64,000 nt of DNA, taken from contig CM077159.1 in NCBI GenBank assembly GCA_039583875.1, forward strand, positions 99,561,707-99,625,706. Direction: 5' to 3'. This document shows, in pieces, positions 56,297-64,000 of the stretch; the first letter of the stretch is position 1, and the number at the start of each line of letters is the position of its first letter. The notes under the pieces are model-generated. The model saw only the letters and a list, made by a program, of their open reading frames with translations. It was not told where the DNA came from and searched no databases. A program made the position numbers and the translations under genes. This DNA comes from Platanthera guangdongensis (taxonomy: Eukaryota > Streptophyta > Magnoliopsida > Asparagales > Orchidaceae).

Positions 56297-57821
56297 TGAA
56301 AGTACACTTAGTGTCAACTACCTTCACCTATGGGGGGAATAGGTGTCTTGCAGCATTTTTGCGGAATTAAAGTCGTACCTGCACAAGAAAACAAAACAAC
56401 ACAGCACAGAAAGGACACAAGCAAATTATAGTGGTTCCCCGATTTGGGTACGTCCACTTTCCCACTTCGAGCTATCTCCCAACCAGGGACGACTCGGTCA
56501 CTTCACCAACAGGATTGAAATTCAATCCTTGCACTAACGGAAGGAACCCTTCCACACGTAGGAGTCACCACTCCCACAACACGGGTTGCACCCAACCCTT
56601 ACAACTAGGGACCAATCGTTCCGTTACAAAGCAATTGAAAATAGATTGTATAAGAAATAAAAACAACTTATGGAGACTAAGGTGTCCCTCTTCGTTCGAT
56701 GACGTGTTCTTGAAGTCAACGAAGAGTCCACAACCCTAGATCTCACTTGGAGAGAATCTCCCCGAAACCGGCGGTGGCAAGAAGGGCGGCGGCTTGGTTC
56801 TCGGGATCGGCGGCGACAACGACATGCTTCGGCTGTTCTTTGGAGATTCAATCTTCGTAGCAAAGCTAGCAAGGTCTTCCAACGGTCACACTAGGATCGA
56901 TCGTCTCGATCGATTCGGAAGGGGAAGGTTTTCCCGATCGACGAATCAAGAGACAAAGGATCTCTGGTTAGATGCGTGAGACGCTGTGCTTGGCTGAGCT
57001 TCTGTCATCGAGAGATCAGGAAGAAACCACGATCAAAGACGGCGATCAACTGGCACGAGCGGCGACGGCGGCGGAGCAAGTTTCACGATCTAGGTCACGT
57101 CGGCGGCTCTGCTTCTTCTTTTCAAATTTCTTGTATTCGTATTTCTGTCTTCTCTTCTTTTTTACCGTTCAAAAATACAGATGTATTTATACATTAGGTC
57201 TTCAAGATGACCGTTGTGGGACCCACCAACAAGAAACCCCAAGCCTGGTTCAAAACAGCGCCTTGACATTTGATCCAGTCCAGCGTGCTGCAGAAATTCG
57301 CCTAAGGCAAAATCGGCGAGAATCGAAGGTGATTCTCGTCGAATCGGCGAGAATCAGCCAGTGATTCTCAACGATTTTGACTTAGCAACAGATTTGCACG
57401 CTCTGATTTAGCCGGATAGAGATGGCGAGAATCAGCCGGTGATTCTCGATGAATCGGCGAGAATCACTTGGTGATTCTCGTCGATTATTACTTAGACGAT
57501 TGTTCGTCTTTCCACCCATGAGCTGCTCTTTGACCCATCCTTGCTCCTTGTCTGCTCTTGCATTATCACAGTCCTATACTTGAAAATAAGTACACTCCAA
57601 TAGAGAGAGTACACGTAGGCCAACACACTGATCTGCTCAACGAGGGATTACGTCGCGCAGACCCGTGTATATTGACCTACTGCACCCTGACATTGGTGTG
57701 TACTTAGCGTGGAATAACTGCAAGCACAACTTAAAAGATTTCATCAAATACATTGTCTATTTACCTTAGCTTGTTCAGGGGATTCTTCAAATCAGGTATG
57801 TTGTGGATACAATACCCAACA
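56297..57821 (-). repeat. SIRE-3 5' LTR (1525 bp)
   Basis: Direct repeat of 50720-52245 with the same ends; only scattered substitutions. The CGAGAATC/GATTCTCG cluster is at about 57314-57485. Confidence 0.95.
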
Positions 57822-57826
57822 GGTCC

Positions 57827-60483
57827 TTGAATTCTTGAGTGCAGCTACTCTTGATGAATCTGTACTCAAGATTAAGTCCAAAGTTCATGGGGCAAAGGTG
57901 AAGGTCTCCCATAAGACTCTAAGAAAAATTATATATCTCCCTAGAACTAAAGAAGAGGAAGATGTATCTGCTTCAAAGATAAGGGAGGCACTGACATGGT
58001 GTGGACTTGATTCAAGCCTGAAAATAGGATCAGTTTTCAACAGGAAATGCGTGAACATGCAGGGCAAGTTTTTATCTGAGATAGTTGGCAAGGTAATACT
58101 GAGCAAGCCTGGTGGGCATGATAGAATTTCAGCTCACATGTTCAGTTTGATGACAAGGATAATTTTCAAACTTAATACTGATTGGTCTGCAGTCATGTTT
58201 GATAAGATAAAAGAGAGTCTGAAGAAACCCAATCTGGGTAGAATTCCGAGTTTATACTTAGCTGATAGTATCCCTGAAGTGATGAACCAAGCTGCTGGTT
58301 CTAAGATAAATCATATGAGGAGAATGGATGTAAGAATTTTCTCCAGGTGGGATAGAGTGTTAACAAAGGAAATGCCAACTCCAGAAAAGGAAACACCTCA
58401 GAAGAAGAAGAAGAAGACAGCCATTGTGGCTCAAGAATCCTCAAGTAGCTCAAAGGAGCAAGTGGTTTTTAGTTCTGATGATGGAGGAGATGACAATGCT
58501 GGACAGTCACCAGCAAGACAAGCAGATGATCAGAGGCAGGGGGAGCTACCATCAGCTAGCCCTATTCACCTGGATCCACTCCAGGGGGAGCCTCTACATG
58601 TGGATGAGCCAACTCAATTAGAGAGTGAAAGGGCTACCCAAATCATTCTAGAGGTAATTACTGAAGTTAATCAATTAAATTTCCCTATTGAGGATGAAGT
58701 TTTGACTGAATCATTACTTGATGTTGATCAGCAAACACAGTTACATAGTGAACCACAAGATGTTGTCATGGAGGACACATCAGTTGCTGATAAAGTTGAC
58801 TCAGTTGCTCCAGAAATAAGAGATTCTCCTGTACAACCTCAACAGGAATATACACTAGAGGAGCTGTTCCTTGATCTTTTACAAACTGACTTAGAGAGAG
58901 AGAGAAAAAATAGTTGTTGAGGGGGAGCAGGTAGACTTTGAGGAGGAGCATGTGGAGCATGTAGAGGAAACTGCAAGAAAAGAGACTGTGGAGTCAAAGG
59001 ATGCTGAGGAAATACAAAGGACTGAGAAGGAGTTACCTCCTAGTCCTAAGGACAGGGTAGACATTGTCAGTACTTCTGCTTCAGAGGATGAAGAGGCTGC
59101 TAGAGCCAAGAAAAGGAAGTTCCAGGTTTTCAAAAGAAGAAGCCAGAACTACAAGAAGGCACTGCAGACAACTACTCCACAGCCTGCCCCAACTACTGAT
59201 TATAGTTCTCTGATGGTAGCATTGCAAATAAATCTAGATGAGCAAAGGAAGGCTTTACAAACTTATATGGATGAAGGACATAAATCACTTCAATTTGATC
59301 TAGCTCAAGACATAAAATTCATAAGATTTGAAGTGAATCAACATTAAAAGGAAATGACTGACTGCTTTCATAAAGGAGGGAATGCAGTGGTCTATCTGGC
59401 TACTCATCAAGAGAATATCAAGAAACAGATTGATGACTTGGCAGTGAAACAAGGATATGTCCTGGAAAACCAAATTAGAATGAATGACAATTTAACTAAA
59501 TCACATAATGTGATAGTCACTGAAATGCAGAATCTAGCTGCTGCTCAAACTACAGCAAGGACTGCTGCCAAGGCTGAGTTTGATAAGCAACTCCAAGAGA
59601 GCCTACATGCATTTCGCACTGCCATTGCAGATTCTCAAAAGATTATTACTGACAGGCTACAAAGGTTAAAACCTTATTTTATAAAGATGGAGTTAACTAT
59701 CTAAATGCTCAAATCAGATTCCAGAAGGATGATCTTAGGGATCATATAGAGAGAGAAGTCATAAAGGGGGAGAGGGTGTTAGTCAAAGAAGGCTCTGATC
59801 ATGCAAAATGGATTTCAAACTCCATCAGAGCCACCCTTGGATATCCACCTTTATGTGATGATGATAATGTAGAAGAGTCTGGCATAAATCCTGCTTATTT
59901 TGGAGGAGAGCAAGCTGAAGTAGCTCAAGTGATATATCCTCCTGCAGATTTTGACATGATACATCAGGAGGTACAATCTATGTATAGTCCTCCTGAGGGT
60001 AATCAGAATATTATTCTTGAGAAAGTTGTACAGCCTGTGCCAGAGGCAGTTGTAAAAGAACAAGATGCCCAATTATCTAAGAAAAGGTTCAGAGAGCAAG
60101 CTGAATTAAGGCCAGACTTTGAGCAATGGAGCCCAACCTCTAGGAATATCATATTAACTGCTTGGAAGGCTACTAAGGATAATTTTCTAGAGAGGGGAAA
60201 ATGGTATTCTGACCAGGAATGGAAGAAACATGAGGCTAGGCAAGAGGCCATAGTACAGTACAGAAGGAAGGCTAAATTAGGGAAGCTACCTCGTAATGCA
60301 CAGGAGCCTAGCAAGTATTTCCCCAAGCCTTATCACTATTTTGAGAGACAGAACATAAGAGCTGAAGAACAGAAAAAGAAAGATCTTAAAGGGAAGAAGC
60401 CTGCTGATGACAATGAAGCTCCTGTTCAAGCAAAGATTCAATCTGGAAAGGGCATTGTTATCAAGGAACCAGAGCAGGCATAG
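57827..60483 (+). pseudogene. SIRE-2 ORF3, main part
   Basis: Resumes in phase after SIRE-3. Blocks in order: VKVSHKTLRKIIYLPRTKEE, KFLSEIVGKVILSKPGGHDR, FDKIKESLKKPNLGRIPSLY and KINHMRRMDVRIFSRWDRVL. An acidic Gln/Glu/Asp-rich middle runs to TGA 58918-58920, next to a (GA)n-A6 run where the frame shifts. Then a Lys/Glu stretch, a coiled coil (VALQINLDEQRKALQTYMDE), TAA 59345-59347, a shift near 59690, GSDHAKWISNSIRATLGYPP and the end block (SKYFPKPYHYFERQNIRAEE) to TAG 60481-60483. There are no transmembrane segments. Nearly complete; function unknown. Confidence 0.8.
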
Positions 60484-60740
60484 GATAGAATTTTCTTAAG
60501 TTTACAATTTGTAATCATTTGCATTTAACTCTATGTAAACTTTTGATTAATGAAAATGTTTGAAGTTGTAAGAATAATGTTATATGTTCAATCTATTACA
60601 TTATTGTTCTGAGATAATAGTTTATACATGTTCTGTTTATACATGTTTAGTTCTTACCCAGTCATTTAATATTGTTATACATCATATTGAGTATTTGTTA
60701 TGTATGGTGTATATCATTGACTAAGGGTTATGACTTCTCC

Positions 60741-60754
60741 AAATAGGGGGAGAT
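60741..60754 (+). other. Polypurine tract of SIRE-2
   Basis: AAATAGGGGGAGAT immediately before the 3' LTR. Confidence 0.9.
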
Positions 60755-62653
60755 TGTTGGGTACATTGGAATATATGTACCTGATTTGAAGAAGCCTCAC
60801 CCTACTCAATGATATACATCAAGGTGTATTTGACGTGCTTTGAGTTTATGTGTGCAGGTTAAGTAATTGCAGGGAAAACATAAAAATTTCTAAGTCCATG
60901 TGTCGACACCTAGAAGAAAAGTGTCGATACTTAAGAAGGCTTGTGTCGACACCCAGAGAAGCTGTGTCAACACTTGGAGTAATTGTGTCGACACCAGGAA
61001 GGCAGAGTCGACACCAGAAGAAAAGTGTCGACACATACAGGCAGTGTCGACACACAGTGAAGAATTGTCTACATAATCAGTGTCGACACTTAGAAGCAGT
61101 GTCGACACCTAGAGAAACTTTGTCGATATCAAAAGTGTCGACACCAGGAGGCTATGTCGACACTCAGCGAATTTCAAAAAAGTTTAAGTACATGTGTCGA
61201 CACAAAGGAGATGTGTCGACACTCGGCAAAGTTTCAACACATGAAGGCAAGTGTCGACACAAAGGAGATGTGTCGACACTCAGCAAAATTTCAACACATG
61301 AATACATGTGTCGACACAAAGGAGATGTGTCGACACTCAGCAAGTCTCAACACAAGAAGATGTGTCGACACAAAGGAGTTGTGTTGACACACAGCAAAAA
61401 TCAACTAAGTATTGAAGAAGAAGTACTTGTGTCAACACACTCAATCAGTGTCGACACATTCTACAGAAGGCTTGTGTCGACACACAGAATCAATGTCGAC
61501 ACATTCTGAAGAAGCAGTGTCGAGAAGCTGTTACAACAACACAAGGAGTTGTGTCGACACCATCAAGGCTAGTGTCTACACTTATTCTACTTGTGTCGAC
61601 ACTTAGTCTATTTGTGTCGACACATAATGACTATCTGGCTCGACACTTTCAGACAGTGACAGAGATTTCAAGAAGTGACTGGATGACTTGACAGCTGCCA
61701 TTTCAACCGGTCAACTACAACTGTTAGAGCTTTCAGAAGGTTGTTAAAAACCGGATCAGCTGGTTACCTTGGAGGAAGACTATTTATAGACATTTCTCCT
61801 TCGACAGAAATGGTGATCAATGAATTGAAAAATAACACAACAAAGAAGAAGACATTCAAGAGAAGATCTAAGTAGTTGGAGAGAGAGAGAGAGTTCCTTC
61901 TAAGAAGAACAGATGCTGAACCGGGCTGCTAAGTAAGATTCAGATTGAAATCTGAATCTCAAGACAACAGTTGATTGAAGATCATCTGCACAGAAGATTC
62001 AACCCTACTGTGTTCTAATTCAAGAAGTATTGAAGAAAGCCAAGGGTGGTTGATCTCTGCCTAGTTCTTCCAAGAACTCATCAAGAAGTCAGTCAACTCA
62101 TCTCTCTCTTTCAGAGTTGTGGTCAAATACTTTGTAAACTTTATTTTCTTTAGGATCTTGTATAGATCTGAGTTGTAAGCCTAAACTATAAAGGCTGAGG
62201 TAGGGCTTTTGTGTCTGAGTGTAGGAGATTCTATTCTCTAAGTGTAGGCCTTAAATGAAGGCTGAGGTAGGGCTGTTTAGCCTGAGAGTAGGTCTTGGTG
62301 AAGACTGAGTGGTAAGGATTTGTGCCTGAGTTGTAGGAGTGGGGTCACTCTGAGTTGTAGGAACCTGATTGGGGTTCTGATTTGTAAGATCTGAGGATCT
62401 GAGAAGAAGTGGAGAAGTTAGGCCGAATCTAGTACGCTACTAGATAGGCGAAAGGGGAAAGTAGATGTACCCAGACCTTGGGGAACCACTATAAATCCTG
62501 TGTGCACTCTGTGTATGTATGATTGTATGGTTGCTGTGTTGTGATAATTGTAGAATTCATATACTGTACTGTATTTCTGCCTGAAAAGTTAAAAAGATAT
62601 AGGTCACCTATTCACCCCCCCCCCCTCTAGGTGATTAGACACTATTACTTTCA
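60755..62653 (+). repeat. SIRE-2 3' LTR (1899 bp)
   Basis: Direct repeat of 42869-44756. It differs by scattered substitutions, a longer GA run near 61880 and a longer C run near 62625. It contains the GTGTCGACAC array (about 60898-61625). Confidence 0.95.
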
Positions 62654-62658
62654 ACATC

Positions 62659-63114
62659 TACTCTTTTCTTATTTTCTTGAGCACAGGAAGAACCTGCTTT
62701 CTGGGTTACCCCTTGGGTCCTATTTATAGTTTTTGAAATCCGGACTGCCAATAACCAAAATAACTGACCTGAAATTACCAGGAAACTATTGGCTGGGCCT
62801 GCCAACAGCCAAACTCCGCTGTTTTGAAGGGCTATGAGCAGACCAGCAGGGGTAAAACAGTAAAAAGTACCTCTGACCCCCAGGCGAGCTGGGACCCCTG
62901 GCCACCTCGGCATGCTCTGCTCGCCCACTGCTGCTGAGCTCCACTGCGAGGGCGCGAGTTGCAGCCCGCTCAGCGAATGCTGAGCTCGGGGTCGCCGATC
63001 GACGATCTCTGGCCGACGGACGCCGAGCTCGGGCTCGCCCCTGCTGATGCCGAGCTCGCCTGCTGCTGCCGAGCTCCCCTGTGACCTTGCTCGCCGGACA
63101 CGGGGTTATACACA
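62659..63114 (-). repeat. Tat-2 3' LTR, partial
   Basis: Similar to 27640-28241 of Tat-1 in several blocks. GC-rich, with GGCGAGC/GAGCTCG/GCTCGCC repeats (62885-63095). It lacks the TGTTGAAACTGG end, so it is truncated. Confidence 0.6.
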
Positions 63115-63128
63115 ATCCCCGCTCTTTT
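63115..63128 (-). other. Polypurine tract of Tat-2
   Basis: ATCCCCGCTCTTTT, i.e. AAAAGAGCGGGGAT on the minus strand, bordering the LTR start TGTGTATAACC. Confidence 0.6.
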
Positions 63129-63231
63129 CGAGCTTGTCAAAAAGCTCGGAAAGAAACATCCAACCCGAAGTGTGCGGCGAGCTCTGGCTGGCGAGTTGGA
63201 GGGAATCTTCTGGTGGGGGCCACCTGCGGCA

Positions 63232-63238
63232 TATATAT
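63232..63238 (+). promoter_or_regulatory. TATA box before the Tat-2 antisense ORF
   Basis: TATATAT in an otherwise GC-rich region, about 52 bp before the ATG at 63290; spacing fits a plus-strand promoter for the antisense gene. Confidence 0.5.
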
Positions 63239-63289
63239 GCACCTGCTATGCTGCCTGGCTCTTGCCATTCCCCCTGCTGCCTTGCCAAG

Positions 63290-63631
63290 ATGCCCCTTCC
63301 CAAGGAGATTCAAGAGCGCATAGACCGAGCTCGCCAGGCTTCCGTGGCTCGCGTTGCCGCGCTGACGGCGGTCCCCGCGAAAGTTCCTCAAATTGACCCC
63401 GCCGAGCCGAGCTCCAAGAGGACAAAGCCGTTCCTCGAGGCGGCCGAGCCCATCTTCCACGACCTGAGGGCCACGCTGGCTCGCGAGACCGGCTCTTCTA
63501 CTCGAACTATTCTGGAGAATGATAGGGAGGTCGTTGTTGTCGGCGACGATCAGGGCGGCCTACCAGATGACGAGGGCACCGCGCTGCGGGTCCCTACGCC
63601 GCGAGGCGAGGTCACGCTCGCCACTTCGTGA
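63290..63631 (+). CDS. Antisense ORF of Tat-2, first exon or fragment
   Basis: ATG 63290 (MPLPKEIQERIDRARQASVA) in a GC-rich context, directly after a TATA box. 113 codons, Ala/Arg/Glu-rich, helical N-terminus, no recognised domain. It runs opposite to the Tat LTR and polypurine tract, as does the antisense ORF at 15639-15863 of Tat-1, with which it shares no visible sequence (that one is C-terminal). Farther on, CAG-GTCTGC near 63872 and TTTACAG near 63940 could bound a short intron. The stop TGA 63629-63631 may be a mutation or be removed by splicing. Confidence 0.45.
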   Translation: MPLPKEIQERIDRARQASVARVAALTAVPAKVPQIDPAEPSSKRTKPFLEAAEPIFHDLRATLARETGSSTRTILENDREVVVVGDDQGGLPDDEGTALRVPTPRGEVTLATS

Positions 63632-64000
63632 CTCTCGGCACCGGACAGCCATCCCCGGGATCCGCCGCTCCTCTTCGGGATCCTGCCTGTGAGCTCGCAG
63701 AGGCCAGCTTCACCACAGGGCTCCCCTCCTCGGCAAATTGATGCGGCCGCCGGGGAAGGCCTGGGGTCCATTCCTGTCCCGGGCTTCGAGCTCATCTCGC
63801 CGGGGGCTCGCGGCCCAGGTCGCGGGAAGGACCTGAGGTTCATCCCTCCTCATGTTTCCTTTGAGCCGCCGAGCTCTTCAGGTCTGCCTCGCTCAACTCT
63901 GTGCTTCACTAGCTTTTGCTTCGCTGACGTTTGCCTTTACAGCCCTTCCCAGTCAATCGGCTGCCGAGGAGTCCTCGCGGGCAGCCCACCATTCTCCCCT

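Larger units (their letters stand above)
50720..57821 (-). mobile_element. SIRE-3: young rearranged non-autonomous Sirevirus-like element (7.1 kb)
   Basis: LTRs 50720-52245 (3') and 56297-57821 (5'), nearly identical, with a perfect GGTCC target duplication (50715-50719 and 57822-57826). Read on the minus strand: primer-binding site, internally deleted gag, knuckle region, ORF3, a small RT fragment fused to RNase H, polypurine tract. Protease, integrase and most of RT are absent. Near-identical LTRs and a perfect duplication show it moved recently, so its enzymes must have come from another element. Confidence 0.95.
42869..62653 (+). mobile_element. SIRE-2: Sirevirus-like element (19.8 kb including SIRE-3)
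   Basis: LTRs 42869-44756 and 60755-62653, perfect target duplication ACATC (42864-42868 and 62654-62658), primer-binding site, gag, pol, ORF3 and polypurine tract. Without the nested SIRE-3 it would be about 12.7 kb. gag is open over 432 codons; pol and ORF3 each carry a few stops and frameshifts. The two LTRs are very similar, so insertion is younger than SIRE-1. Confidence 0.96.
62659..64000 (-). mobile_element. Tat-2: start of a second minus-strand Tat-like element
   Basis: 62659-63114 resembles the Tat-1 LTR (TTGGGTCCTATTTATAGTTT, CCAACAGCCAAACTCCGCTG) and ends TTATACACA. ATCCCCGCTCTTTT (63115-63128) follows, a polypurine tract read on the minus strand. An ORF on the plus strand comes next, in the place of the Tat antisense gene. 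pol should lie to the right, outside the window. The left part of the LTR is missing at the border with Tekay-C. Confidence 0.65.

Noticed and set aside
36796..60483. ORF3 as an envelope gene
   Set aside because: No signal peptide, transmembrane segment or cleavage site seen; the protein is acidic with coiled coil.

Overview
This window is repeat-derived DNA from a flowering-plant nuclear genome. Every long coding trace belongs to LTR retrotransposons of types found in plants: Tekay-like Ty3/gypsy chromoviruses, Tat/Retand-like Ty3/gypsy with a second RNase H, and Sirevirus-like Ty1/copia with an extra ORF after pol. I found no host gene, tRNA/rRNA gene, CRISPR array or bacterial feature. The species cannot be named from the sequence alone.

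Layout: (1) 1-2385 and 12927-15492 are the two halves of an old, decayed Tekay-like element (Tekay-A), split by a nearly intact 10.5-kb Tekay-like element (Tekay-B, 2386-12921; 2.6-kb LTRs, TSD TGACC). (2) 15493-28241 is a decayed minus-strand Tat/Retand-like element (Tat-1): antisense ORF, 85-bp minisatellite, then pol, gag and the 5' LTR. Two solo LTRs interrupt it (20442-23173 gypsy-type; 24075-25330 copia-type, TSD GACAG). (3) 28242-29424 and 41030-42069 are pieces of an old minus-strand Sirevirus-like element (SIRE-0), split by a full-length decayed plus-strand one (SIRE-1, 29425-41029). (4) 42070-42868 is a gypsy LTR fragment (Tekay-C). (5) 42869-62653 is a 19.8-kb plus-strand Sirevirus-like element (SIRE-2, TSD ACATC). 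Its ORF3 is interrupted by a young, rearranged, non-autonomous minus-strand relative (SIRE-3, 50720-57821, TSD GGTCC). (6) 62659-64000 is the start of a second minus-strand Tat-like element (Tat-2), with partial 3' LTR and an antisense ORF.

The exact target-site duplications give an insertion order. Tat-1, SIRE-0, Tekay-C and Tat-2 form the oldest layer. Tekay-A, both solo LTRs, SIRE-1 and SIRE-2 come next. Tekay-B (into Tekay-A) and SIRE-3 (into SIRE-2) are the youngest.

The most interesting signals are regulatory and structural. Nine different LTR types here each carry their own cluster of short CpG-containing inverted repeats. In SIRE-1 and SIRE-2 the same family-specific palindrome recurs in the pol-ORF3 spacer, followed in SIRE-2 by a TATA box about 100 bp before the ORF3 start; this looks like a second, internal promoter for ORF3. 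ORF3 itself is a recognisable but unassigned protein family shared by four elements. In SIRE-3 it lies between gag and RT instead of after pol. The Tekay-B leader holds three hairpins with one conserved loop and different, mutually complementary stems.
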